In this document: positions 45,990 through 57,036 of the stretch, one piece after another
How the letters are laid out: every line of letters starts with the position of its first letter
Numbering within the stretch: position 1 is the stretch's first letter
Assembly (NCBI GenBank): GCA_964023275.1
Contig: OZ029918.1
Coordinates: 34,382,471-34,446,470, forward strand
DNA length: 64,000 nucleotides
Direction: 5' to 3'
DNA from: Norana najaformis
Lineage: Eukaryota > Annelida > Clitellata > Crassiclitellata > Hormogastridae
Position numbers and translations under genes: made by a program
The notes under the pieces: model-generated
Seen by the model: the letters and a program-made list of their open reading frames with translations, nothing else
What the model was told of the DNA's origin: nothing
Databases searched by the model: none

Positions 45990-46635
45990 AATAGTCTTCC
46001 CACTCAACCACCATTCTATCATTAGCTAAACGCCCAAAAACATTAGTATCCATGCTACTCGCAAAAAAGCTGCTATATGCTAAGACCATATGCTATTTTC
46101 AGACAGAACGTTCTGGGATCTATTTTCGGCTAATAAAAAATTATTTAGTTATTAATAAAATAATTGTGTTACTACGTTATTTTAATTATGTAATATGATG
46201 TAACTTATTTTAATTCAATTTCAGTGTTTGCAACTTTACACTGTTTTCAGTGTTTATTGATTGATAAAAATAATGAAATTTTGGCACAAAATTCCATAAT
46301 TGTTCAGTTCCGGAATCTTTTTTCCTAGAAAAAGCACTGGCTAAGATCATCACTAGCTACTGTATATGTATACACATACTCTCAGAAGGTACTATTTTCC
46401 AGGCCCACTTCTTGCCAAACTACTATCAGAAACTATATCCCAAGACCTCACTAGCTACACTACTTTCAGAAACTACTGTATGCTAGGACTACTACAAACT
46501 ACACTAGTCTCAGAAATTACTATACGTCATGACTACCAATAGCTATACTATATGCTGGGACTACCACAAACTACACTAGTCTCGGAAATTACTATACGTC
46601 ATGACTACCAATAGCTATAGGCCTACTATATGCTG
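45990..46635. other. Intergenic with a ~75-bp tandem duplication
   Basis: No gene seen. From about 46483 the block gactactacaaactac, ctagtctcagaaatt, actatacgtcatgac, caatagctata is repeated at about 46560. Confidence 0.6.
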
Positions 46636-47014
46636 GGACAATCGCTAAGTAGTACTTTTGCTTTTACCGAAGTAATATTTCGCCAATATTTTGTACTCCT
46701 ACTTCGTTACAAGTGATGCTTAGCCATTCGTTACTCGTTACATTTATGCAATAGACGTAATCATACATACATACATACATACATACTCGCATACATACAT
46801 TCGGAAATATATACATAGGTACAGACATAGGTACACACATAGTCACATACTCTCTCTACGCTAGTTACTTTAACTTTAAAAATATTATCCAGACGAATAT
46901 TTTTTAACTTTTGCTTAAGTAAAATCGCTGAAGAGTACTTTCACTTTTACTTGGGTATACAAAGCTAGGTTTACTTTTACTTCAGTATTTTGGCCCAGTA
47001 CTTTGAACAACACT
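46636..47014 (-). mobile_element. Possible hAT-type non-autonomous element end
   Basis: The right part reads acttttacttgggtatac, tttggcccagtactttg, aacaacactg. Its complement cagtgttgttcaaagtac, followed by repeated 'agtaaaagt' motifs, is typical of hAT-like elements in animals. The left part has similar agtagtacttttgctttt text. A (CATA)n tract interrupts it at 46766-46800. Confidence 0.35.
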
Positions 47015-47189
47015 GATTGCAGGTATCGCAATAACATTTTTGATTGAATCGTCGACAACAGCAGATTACAGCCGATTTGAATTTTCTAACAAATGGAACT
47101 TATTTGCTACAGTTGAGGTGTCTAACGGATTTTTGAAAGAGACGAGGACAGATATCGAGAAGAAGAGAAAGACCGAAATTGACAGTGAA

Positions 47190-47462
47190 GACAGGCACAG
47201 AGAGACAGAGAGAGACAAAGAAATATAAAGAGAGAGAGAGAGAAAGCAAGAGAGATAGAGAAATAAAGAGAGAGACAGAGACAGAAAGAAAGAAATTAAG
47301 AGAGAGAGAGACACAAAGAAATAAAGAGAGAGAGAGAAAGAGAGACAGAGACAGAGAGAAAGAGAGACAGACACAGAGAGAGACAGAGACAGAGAAAGAG
47401 AGACAGAGAGACAGCGACAGACAGAGAGAGAGACAAAAGAGACAAAAAGAGACAGAGAAAAA
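47190..47462. repeat. GAGA/ACAG-rich low-complexity tract
   Basis: Imperfect gagaga, agacag units. Minus-strand Ser/Leu-rich frames through it are artefacts. Confidence 0.85.
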
Positions 47463-47502
47463 AATTCCAAGAGACAGCCGGAGAAAGAGGCAGAAATCCC
47501 AC

Positions 47503-47660
47503 CTTGCTGACGTGAAACGGAGACAGACAAGATCACCATAGCAACCGTTTCCACGGCAACCGATAGATCCATGACGTGCTTCGTTACGCTCCAGCGTGAC
47601 CAGTATTAGCATCAGCAACAACAACCTCAGCAGCCAGCCAACATCTTCTGACAGTTGCAT
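47503..47660 (-). CDS. Candidate first coding exon with a signal peptide
   Basis: An ATG at 47660 opens 52 codons plus two bases, ending at a fair donor (CAGCAAG|gtggga). The N-terminus has a short polar start and a hydrophobic core (WLLRLLLLMLILV), the form of a secretion signal, then a Cys-containing segment (GCRGNGCYGD). It would suit a secreted or membrane protein on the minus strand, but its phase (2) does not fit directly to the first visible Ig exon (phase 1), and no following exon was found. Low confidence. Confidence 0.25.
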
Positions 47661-48049
47661 GCCTCAGAGCGACACCACGCGAAGACTGCCATGTGGGATA
47701 ACTAAAACCGGCGCTATATAATGCACTCTATCCGTCATGTATCAGTACTCTAAGCTTCTGTGTACTTTTGAAGCTTTTGCATACTTCTTAAGCGTCTGCG
47801 TATAATCCGCCAAGCAAAGGAAGGGCATACTGTCACGCTTACGGCTTGAGCGCGTCGCCTAAATAGCCTCGAAGCCACAAGTCCGGACGCTTAAATAGCC
47901 TCGAAGCGGAAGCGGTTACTCGCTGCTGACACTTAGCGGCGGCAGATAAAGCAGCTGGTGCTGATTTAGCGGCGACAGCGGCGGCTAGGGGAAAACCGTA
48001 CCGAATGGAGTCAGTCGATGGACATAAGGAAGGCGGGTTAACAAATGCA

Positions 48050-48051
<2 letters not shown>

Positions 48052-48091
<40 letters not shown>

Positions 48092-48095
48092 CCAC
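48052..48095. repeat. (CTTA)n microsatellite
   Basis: About ten perfect units. Confidence 0.95.
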
Positions 48096-48179
48096 GTTAC
48101 AGGTCGAGCGCTCAACCATGCCAGTGTTATATCAAATAGGAGCATATAGTACCATCGATACATTCAATCTGCTTTTACT

Positions 48180-48530
48180 ACACATGTATACATACATACA
48201 TACATACAAACATACATACATACATACATACATACATGTATACATGTATACACGCGTACATGCATACATACTGTTTACACACATGCATACATGCATTCAT
48301 ACATGTATACACATACATACATACATATTTACATACATATATATGTATACATACTTACATACCATATCGTTACACACATACTAGGCTACATGCATGTACA
48401 CATACAAACATACATGCATACATACATAATACCTAAGTGTATACATTCATAGATATACATGCATATAAACATGCATGCATACATACATTCTTACAGACGG
48501 ACAGACAGACAGACACACACACACACACGA
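48180..48530. repeat. (CATA)n, GACA and CA microsatellites
   Basis: A long imperfect CATA tract ends in short gacagacagaca and (CA)n runs. Confidence 0.9.
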
Positions 48531-48554
48531 CCACAGGTTAACATAACAAGACTA

Positions 48555-48640
48555 GCGTTTTTTTCACCGGGATTTGAACCCAGGGACGCAGGCACGAAAG
48601 ACATTAGCGACTTGCCAGTTAGCGTGACACGAAAACATCA
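48555..48640 (-). mobile_element. tRNA-like sequence, probably a SINE head
   Basis: On the minus strand cacgctaactggcaag resembles an A box and gggttcaaatcccgg is a perfect B box. No full cloverleaf or anticodon arm can be drawn with confidence, so it is more likely a SINE head than a functional tRNA. It lies next to the CA/CATA tract, which could be its tail region. Confidence 0.5.
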
Positions 48641-48894
48641 GTTATGTGTAGTTGAACGAGAACTGTTGTTTTAAAAATTGGAAATGTGTTTTCGTGCCAA
48701 ACACACGTCGATGCGTGCAGGAGTCTTACCTGTACCCTCAGGTGTCGTTGTTAATTATCTCACCTTCGTCGAGAGCGAGCCAATCATTGAACTGTTAAGA
48801 GACGATTAAATAACAGGCGACGCTGTTTTTCTCGGGAATGTGATTGATTGTAGAGCGACCCGCTACGGCATTTTATTTGCTCAATGAATCTAAC

Positions 48895-49517
48895 AATTCT
48901 AGGATTAATTTAATTTAATTCTGTGCAATCCACCAATTCTAGGATTAATTTAATTTAATTTTATGGAAACCACCAATTCTAGAATTCATTTAATTTAATC
49001 ATGTGCAACCCACCAATTCTAGGATTTATTTAATTTATTTCTGTGGAACCCACAAATTCTAGGATTAATTTAATTTAATTTTATGGAACCCACAAATTCT
49101 AGCATTAACTTAATTTATTTCTGTGCAACCCACCAATTCTAGGATTAATTTAATTTAATTTTATGGAACCCACAAATTCTAGGATTAATTTAATTTAATT
49201 TTATGGAACCCACAAATTCTAGCATTAACTTAATTTATTTCTGTGCAACCCACCAATTCTAGGATTAATTTAATTTAATTTTATGGAACTCACAAATTCT
49301 ATGATTTATTTAATTTAATTTTATGGAACCCACAAATTCTAGGATTAACTTAATTTATTTCTGTGCAGCCCACCAATTCTAGGATTAATTTAATTTAATT
49401 TTATGGAACCCACCAATTCTAGGATTAATTTAATTTAATTTTATGGAACCCACAAATTCTAGGATTAATTTAATTTAATTCTGTGCAACCCACAAATTCT
49501 AGGATTAATTTAATTTA
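48895..49517. repeat. 40-bp minisatellite rich in TTAATTTAATT
   Basis: About 15.6 units of a 40-bp repeat with core ccaccaattctaggatt and taatttaatt. Two unit classes (ctgtgcaacc and ttatggaacc) alternate irregularly, and an 80-120 bp higher-order pattern is visible around 49081-49260. Confidence 0.9.
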
Positions 49518-50034
49518 CTACTAGAGATGAAGCTGTGAAAACAAGTGAATACCAATATGCGAACCGACTTTTTTATGCTCAGAAGAATCGTAGGCTTGGG
49601 TGGGTCACAGAGGTCAGAGAGCAAAAGCGAGACGGTACAAGTAAGCCTAAAACTATTGAACGAAAGAATGAACGAATGAACGAACGAAGGAAGTAAAGAG
49701 AGAAAGATAGGAGCGAACAAACAAACAAACAAATAAGTAAGTAGCGAGCTCCGTTGAACCGCAAGTGCCAGCATATGAGTGCGGTACCGGTGTCATGGAG
49801 TTGCCAACTCTAAGACAATAGTCTTCGTCTGCGTGCGAAGGTAATGACCGTAAAGAATGCGGGTCTTTGTCAACAGATTGAAAATAACACGATGACCAAA
49901 TTGTTCCGTCAATGCATCTGTGACGACCGAAGGACTCGTCGCTGAAGGCATCGTCACGATAGCCAATAACATGTTCTGACAGGATTCAGAGAAGGAGTTA
50001 ATTGGAGCTCAGGGCGAATATGACAATCTTTGTG
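49518..50034. other. Intergenic, no gene recognised
   Basis: Contains a short (GAAC)n tract (about 49655-49690). No coding signal. Confidence 0.35.
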
Positions 50035-50636
50035 TATGTATGTGTGTATGTATGTATGTATGTATGTATGTATGCATGTATGTTTGTATGTATGTTTGTA
50101 TGTATGTATGTATGAATGATAGTATGTATGTATATATGTGTCTATGTATATATGTGTCTATGTATGTATGCATGTATGTATGTATGTTTGTGTGTATGCA
50201 TGATAGTATGTATGTATATATGTATATATGTGTCTATGTATGATTTGAGTATGTATGTATATGCATGTATGCATGATTGTATGTAAGTATGTATGTATGC
50301 ATGCATGTATGTTTGTACGTATGTATGCCTGACTGTATGTACGTAGGTATATATGTATGTATGTATGCATGCATGCATGATTGTATGCATGTATGTATTC
50401 ACGTAGGTATGTATATGTCTATGTATGTATGTATGTATATATGTTTGTTTGTATGTATGTATGTATGTATGTATGTATGTATGTATTATTGTACGTATGT
50501 ATGTATGATTGTATGTATGTATGATTATATGGATGTATGCATCATGCACGTATGTATGTATGTATGTATGTATGATTGTATGTATGATTATATGGATGTA
50601 TGCATAATGCATGTATGTATGTATGCTTCTATGTAT
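50035..50636. repeat. (ATGT)n-rich microsatellite
   Basis: About 600 bp of imperfect atgt with g/c interruptions, ending at a short retroelement-like end (catttatatagcgcctttt at 50641). Confidence 0.95.
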
Positions 50637-51014
50637 CTGGACATTTATATAGCGCCTTTTAAGTACCTTTCACAGCACTAAAACCAAGGCTAACAGTTCC
50701 AAAAGTGTGCGTCATTATCCTAGCTGCCAATGAGTTAGCAAGAGTAATTACGTCAGAATATGACGTATTTTTAAAGGGGATCCTTCATAAACTTTATTAA
50801 TTGTAAATAAGTAAGGACCCGGAATCGCATTTCGATCAGCCGTTACTTTACATAGCACTTTTGCTATACAAAAACTTAACGAGATGTAGCCGTCCCAGAT
50901 GAGTTTTCATTTCTCCGGACTTTCTCTAAATCCTGTTGGGTCATACCTACATCGGATAAAAAAGTAAGGAAAGGAACATTTTATTTCAATTTAAATTTCA
51001 TAAATATCTGGAGT

Positions 51015-51200
51015 GTGTGTGTGAGACAGACAGAGAGAGAGAGAGAGTGAGAGAGAGAGAAACAGACAGACAGACAGACAGACAGAGACAGAGACCTACA
51101 GACAGACAAAGACAGACAGACAGACAGAGACAGACAGACAGACAGACAGAGACAGCGAGACAGAGACAGACAGACAGAGAGAGAGCGAGACAGAGAGAAT
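51015..51200. repeat. GAGA/ACAG low-complexity tract
   Basis: Imperfect gacagacaga units. Confidence 0.9.
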
Positions 51201-51529
51201 TCTTCTTTTGGGACGCAGTGTATATCGTTCCTACGACGCAGCGAAAACAAATGCCCTGCGCGGGTGGAAGACTCACTCCCATTCTGCAGAACCGATACGT
51301 CAACTGGCCCGCGGGATCAATTACCCCGCCCCGGGCACTACCCCTCACAGACGGACGCCCAATTACACTCACACTCGGCTAATTGTGTGAGAGGACCAGC
51401 GAAGCGTTTCGCCGATAGAGAACAGTCGCTGCGGTTCCCCCTATCGACGTCACTGGTAACTATAAGCACAGAGACGGTGCGTCGAACGCCTTTTGAATGG
51501 AAACGGGACTACAACAACGGGTGGAATAC

Positions 51530-51610
51530 GGTGATGGTTCATTCAAGAGCGCTATATGAAAGGATGAACGAACGAACGAACGAACGAACGAATGTACGAA
51601 CAAGTGAATG
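51530..51610 (+). mobile_element. Retroelement end with (GAAC)n tail
   Basis: Reads attcaagagcgctatatg followed by gaacgaacgaacgaacg. The gcgctata motif before a simple tail is the common 3' end in this genome. Confidence 0.45.
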
Positions 51611-52054
51611 AATGAGATAAAGTAAGTATGAAACGAAATTTTAAATGAATTCAATTAGAACTTCAGCACTCAAGTCATAGGTTCCAGTAAGGTAGGAATG
51701 ATTCCACCAATATCCAGAGATCCGAGCTGTTGTAGGAAGCTTCGGGGGAAGCTTTTTTTTTGGAAAAGTTTTATTTATTAAACAAGAGAACGCTCATCCA
51801 AAGTCCTTGCGACTTTGGGGTTCAGTTATTAACGGGAATTTCAGCTGAAAGTCAGGAATTGTACACAGCATGAGATTCAACCTCTGGCGAATGGCAGGGT
51901 GTAGCTTTCCAACAAGGTCTTCGAGCCGCGTGGCGCCGTTAATACCATATGGACGAAAATTTGAAGAAAATTATTACAACCAATTTATGGTGCCAAAATT
52001 CCTATTAGAAAAAGCAGGGACCAAAGCATCAAGGTTTGGCCTAATGCCGTCAGT

Positions 52055-52165
52055 TCTGGCCTATCGATTTTGTTTTGACTGAGCGCCTGTGACAAAGCTG
52101 GTTTCCACGACTTAGCTTTCGTTGGGTGCTGTAGATATCTTGAGTTTACGACTACGATTTTAATA
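52055..52165 (+). mobile_element. SINE2-type copy, 5'-truncated
   Basis: Starts inside the element at ctatcgattttgttttg, then gactgagcgcctgtgac, tttcgttgggtgctg and a degenerate tail (tttacgactacga). Confidence 0.75.
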
Positions 52166-52337
52166 AAGATAGATATTTTATTCTTTAGAATTTTATAGTT
52201 TATGCTTTGCGATTGCGTACACATTCGAATTTCGAGCCTCTACAGATAACTCAGATTTGCCCTTTTTGTAATTTACCAGGCCCTGTCAAAATCAGGCCCG
52301 GGCCACCAGCAGTTGCAAGCCCTGCGGGCACATCCAA

Positions 52338-52520
52338 TTCAGAACACCACCCACGGTAGCATTCTAACTGCCTGATTCTTGGATCTCGACTTGGAACCGA
52401 ACATTTCCTGTCTATCGATTTTGTTTTGACTGAGCACCTGTGAATAAGCTGGTTCCCGCGACTTAGCTTTCGTTGGGGGCTGTGGAAGTCTTGGGTTTAT
52501 GATTACAATTATAATAGTAA
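52338..52520 (+). mobile_element. SINE2-type copy, near full length
   Basis: From the head (gaacaccacccacgg) through ttcttggatctcgact, gttttgactgagcacc, tttcgttgggggctg to ttatgattacaatta. Lies 175 bp from the copy at 52055 in the same orientation. Confidence 0.75.
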
Positions 52521-53250
52521 CGCTACTGGTAATTTGGAATCTCACTAGATCTAATCTTACTCACTAATTTGCTTAAGGTAGCCTTATTCCACCCGGTGCG
52601 ATAATCTTTTCTTCGCATAAACATTCGAGAACCCTGAACAAGAGCGATTTATTGTGCGCAGAATTGGATGATTGATAGACCGAAGACGGACCAACCCATG
52701 CGATGTCATCTATGGGCAATTACTCGTCACGTGACGTTGGGTATTATACGGCGTCACGGTTTGTGAGATCACAAAAGCAATTAGTCGCATTGTTTACTCG
52801 TTCACACGACAATATTGAAGTAACCCATTGTTTAAGGCACGGACACTTAATAGCTCCTAGTGTTTATCCCCTAACCAGTTAAAATTATTTGGATTCGTGT
52901 CGCTGGTTGCGATCAGGAAAGGGACAGACTCGATCATTCGTGGACCAGTTTCCTAGTGGATTGCGTCTTGGAATGCATTTCTTAGTCGCTGCACTTCTGT
53001 TCAATCATTCTCTCACTGTCTTATTCACTCATGACCTCACTCGCCCGCTCATTTCTTCATTCGTTTATTCATTCATTTAATTTATTTTCAGTTCATTCGG
53101 TTGCAACAGTTCTAATTAAGTTTTATGGCTTGTTTTATGGCTTGTTTTTATGACTTGTTACTTTAAAAATTTATGAAGCGCTAACTTTATAGTAATTCAT
53201 TTAGATAACTCAACTGCAAGATCAATCATTCTCTAAAAGTCTGACCCGCG

Positions 53251-54015
53251 TCTCATCGATATGCTGATGACACTGTTCTGTTGGCAACTTCGGAAGCAGA
53301 GCTGCAGAAGATAGTGGATGGTTTTGACCGAACGAGCAGTAGCCAGGATCTGTTGATTAATGTGGACAAAACCAAGATCATGATGACAAACGGCACAACC
53401 TGCAGCTTCTGAATACAAGATAACCAACTGGAGTAGGTTGATACATTTTCACATATTGGCTCACTTATAACTGAAGAATTTGAATACAGTAGAGATTTGG
53501 TCAAGGCTAGCAACAGGTCAAGATGTAAGGGTAGCATTAAAGAATGTGTGGAAAAGTCACGGCATATTGCTTGCAACGAAGATACGACTTCTAAAAGCTC
53601 TTGTATGGCCAGTGCCATGCAATAATCAATGCATTTGAAACGAAGTGTCTGAGGCACATTCTTAGAGTACCATGGGGTGCTAAGAAGAGAAGCGAAAGGG
53701 GTCTAAGGACGGCAAGAGTAGAGAACGGATCCGTTCGGATTAATCAAAAACAGGAAGCTTTCATACTTCGGGCAAGTGCTACGGAAGACTGGAGGCTGCC
53801 TAACGAAAGAAATCAGTCAAGGCACAATTCCTGGATCCCGAGCTCGGGGAAGACCCAAGATGACATGGACAGACAACATCAAGTCGTGGAATGAATTATC
53901 GTTCGACCAGTTATCACAAGAGACGAGTGACAGAAGCAGATGGCACAAAAATGTCCGCGGTGCAGCCAGTTCTCGGCCCGAGGACGGTTGAAGACAAGAC
54001 AAGACAAGACAAGGT
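53251..54015 (+). pseudogene. RTE-like LINE ORF2 3' part with (AAGAC)n tail
   Basis: Starts at the reverse-transcriptase catalytic box: HRYADDTVLLATSEAEL, then LLINVDKTKIMMTNG. After frameshifts it continues FETKCLRHILRVPWG and, from 53776, GRPKMTWTDNIKSWNEL ... DRSRWHKNVRGAAS with stop TGA at 53989-53991, followed by acaagacaagacaag. The order YADD, 'KTK', 'ECLRxILxIPW', 'GRPxxxWxDNI', 'DRxxWR' is that of RTE/I-like LINEs. It is broken by stops and frameshifts and truncated at its 5' end. Confidence 0.85.
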
Positions 54016-54459
54016 CAATCAAGAAAGTTGATTGCTCATAGTCTCATCTTGTGATTTTTGTGCAGTCTGGTCTAATCATCCAAAGCCCCGCAAACATCTC
54101 CTCCAGTAGTCAGTTTATTTTTTAACACACAAACATTCAGTTCAAACTAAACATTGCTACAGAATAAGAAGCGAAGAATATAAAGAATTTGGCACAACAA
54201 ACACTTTCACCGTGATGAAAAACAGACAAATTAAAAAATAAGCTTACACAAAAGGTCCAGGCCTACTAAAAGAGCCTACATGAAATTCACGTAGGTCTAA
54301 TCAAGCTGGCTTCATTGTTACATTTCATCGCAATTGGCAACAGTTCCACAAACAGTTAAATCGATTTTTAAAGGTCATAGGTTGAAGTGTGAATCGAATG
54401 AATGCATACCAAAGCAGCTACTACTTTTTCTCACTAGTATATTAATTTACATTCAATAC

Positions 54460-54513
54460 TACTACTATCACCACTACTACTACTACTATTACTACTACTA
54501 CTACTACTACTAC

Positions 54514-54544
<31 letters not shown>

Positions 54545-54552
54545 TAGTATTA
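54460..54552. repeat. (CTA)n/(ATA)n microsatellite
   Basis: Trinucleotide tact/ataa run of about 90 bp. Confidence 0.95.
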
Positions 54553-54759
54553 TTATTATGGAAAATTGTTTTTCGCTGCAACGGCAGTCTCAAAAGAAAC
54601 AAAAATTAAAAACTTTACTAAGAATCTGGCTAACAGTGAAGACAGCAAAATATTAAAAACAATGAAACGATGGTTAAAAAACGGAAAACATTTGAATACA
54701 GCTACTAGACTAGATCAGAGATCCAAGATCGTTAATTGTGAGAAAGAATCGCTCATTTG

Positions 54760-56140
54760 AGTTAGATGTAATAAGGCGGCAAACGCCAGGTGGCGTGACT
54801 AATTTTGTTGCATATTCATACTCCAGGAGCCGCCATTTCTTCAGTTTAATAAACTAATATCCGCATCCAAGATTATAATTTCCTGTTTTTGTTTGTCCAC
54901 GAATAGAGCTGAGTATCACGAAATTGAAAAAATGTTTGATAAAATTTGATAACATTGATTAAAACAATTCAGTATCTGGTTTGACAAATGAAGATGCCCT
55001 TTCCGCAAATCGGAAGGTTTCTCTCAGGTTAAAATACCTTGTAAGACCTGCACGTTAAGCGGCTTTGTTTCAAAAAACCAGGTTACAGCACTATTTTCTG
55101 CGTGGAAGGACATTTTGACAACTGAAGAATATGCTAACATAGTGTGGTAAGTCGGCTTAACGTTTAGGCTTCAGCCGTAGGCCCGAAATGATGCTGAAAC
55201 CACAGTTTCAATATTTACTGGTATCTAAAAATGAAGAATAAATATTATAACTTCGCAAAAAGTACAAAGCAAGAAAAACAAAAAACACATTACATACAGT
55301 ACCGTTTACATGACTATATAATAATCTCTATATAGTTGTACAGTCATGCTTATGTATATGTATATAAATTGCTTCATATGCAATACATTCGTATAAGTAT
55401 CGGTTTGTTAAAGTTTAACGTCAAGTAATAGAGTTTAAAACCCGTTTGCTTCGGATGTATATTTGTACTTTTTACAGACTTTGGTTTCAGACAGAGATGA
55501 GTCGTAGTTGCCTTGATTCAGCTTCAGCTGCAGGCAAAGACATCTCTCGATATGATGACGCGGACGAGGGAAGAAGCTGGGACTTGTCAGTTGACGAATA
55601 GGGTGCGATTTATAACGAGGGAAAGGAAGAAGTTACACCACTGGTGCTGATGGGCTCCCGTTGAAGATACACTTTTAACCAGGACCTATCAGAGGGGCAA
55701 AAGGGTCATTTGACCCAGGTCTCACATTGGGGGAACAGGCCTCAGATTTTGAAAAAATGTAATAATTATAGGCCTAATTATTACATAAAAGTTTTTTCAA
55801 CAAGGAGAAATAAATATTAATAAATATTAATATTTATTTCTTATTTTTGTATATTAATTAACAACTGCTCGTTTTAGCAGTGGCCTGGGCCTCTCTAAAT
55901 GAGCCTATCTGAAGGGCTCTGCTTTTACCCATAGATTTGCTCCCCTGAACGCCCATGGGTTCCACTCCCTCTAATTCAGACTGTGCCCCCTGATCTCCCC
56001 ATATTTTTCATAACCATGGGTCTTTCATCCCCACCGGTTTAGCCTAACCTCCACTACCCCATATGCTTCGCCCCAGCCCAATGGTCTTTGCCCCCACAAA
56101 TCGCACCCTGTTGACGAGTAATGGAGTGATCTGAGGGATT
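54760..56140. other. Intergenic, no gene recognised
   Basis: Searched on the minus strand for the missing TGF-beta C-terminal exon (a CC pair followed by the final CxC) without success. A segment at about 55670-55930 with tcagaggggcaaaagg and gagcctatctgaaggg looks like an old non-autonomous element. Confidence 0.35.
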
Positions 56141-56299
56141 AAGGGAGTGGGATGAGGGGTGGGGTGGGGTGCTCAGCGTCGGCATCCGCACTCGGAAACG
56201 ATGAAGTCATCAAAAACGGAGATGGAGAGTTTCGCTCTTTCGTTGTAGTGAAGGACGCTGAGCGACTTGGCTCTGAGTGGGCCACAGCACTCGTTCAAC

Positions 56300-56590
56300 C
56301 CGAGAGACTTCTCCCGAAAACAGAACACGTAACGTTAGTTAAAGCTAGGTAAAATGAGACAAGGTAAGGTATGGTAAAAGGCAAGGTCAAAGGTAAGTTT
56401 AAAGGTAGGTAGTCCGAGAGACTTCTCCCGAAAACAGAACACGTAACGTTAGTTAAAGCTAGTTAAGATGAGATAAGGTAAGGTATGATAAAAGGTAATA
56501 AGGTCAAAGGTAAGGTCGAAGGTAAGTTAAAAGGTAGGTAGTCCGAGAGACTTCTCCCGAAAACAGAACAACACGTAACGTCACTTAATC
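56300..56590 (+). repeat. Three tandem copies of a ~115-130 bp unit
   Basis: ccgagagacttctcccg followed by aacagaacacgtaacg starts at about 56300, 56413 and 56542. The units are separated by AAGGT-type pentamers of varying number. Confidence 0.85.
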
Positions 56591-56765
56591 GTAAGCTCGA
56601 GATTTCCATGGCGCTCAACGAAAGCTAAGTCGCGGGAACCAGCTTATTCACAGGCGCTCAGTCAAAACAAAATCGATAGACAGAAAGGGTTCCAGGTCGA
56701 GATCCAAGAGGTAGACAGGCAGACATTCAGATGGCTACGGTGAATGGTGTTTAAAAATGAAGCGG
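56585..56765 (-). mobile_element. SINE2-type copy
   Basis: taatcgtaagctcgag (tail side), ggcgctcagtcaaaac, aggtcgagatccaaga and head ggtgaatggtgtttaa. It starts within the third copy of the tandem unit, interrupting it. Confidence 0.75.
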
Positions 56766-56789
56766 AAAGATAGATAGGAGAAGTTAAAG

Positions 56790-56950
56790 CAAGATAAGAA
56801 GAGGAAAGATAAGGTATGGTACAAGGTAATGTCAAGGTAAGGTAAGAGGTAACTTAAGAGGTAGGATAAGAGGTAAGAAAAGAGATAAGGTAAGAAATAA
56901 GTAAAGTAAGGTAACTATAAGATCACGTAAGGTATGGTTAAAGGTAAGAT
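56790..56950. repeat. AAGGT-type pentamer array
   Basis: Degenerate aaggt, aggta units continuing the tract at 56340-56545. Confidence 0.8.
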
Positions 56951-57036
56951 TTTTTCCAACGCCTAGCCACGTCAATTAATTAAGGCCGTTGATCAGTTAG
57001 CAATTATGGTTTAATGAAGAAGCGAAATGGTATTAC

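Noticed and set aside
48555..48640. Functional tRNA gene
   Set aside because: The B box is perfect but no complete cloverleaf with an anticodon arm and acceptor stem could be drawn; a SINE head is likelier.
50998..51372. Cys-containing minus-strand frame with [17 protein letters not shown] as an exon
   Set aside because: No matching domain, no phase partner, and it runs into a GAGA/ACAG tract.
53253..53657. Minus-strand frame of 134 codons
   Set aside because: Antisense of the LINE reverse-transcriptase segment beginning HRYADD.
55480..55600. C-terminal exon of the TGF-beta gene
   Set aside because: A minus-strand frame after a cag acceptor (LKLNQGNYDSSLSETKV) lacks the CC pair and the final CxC.
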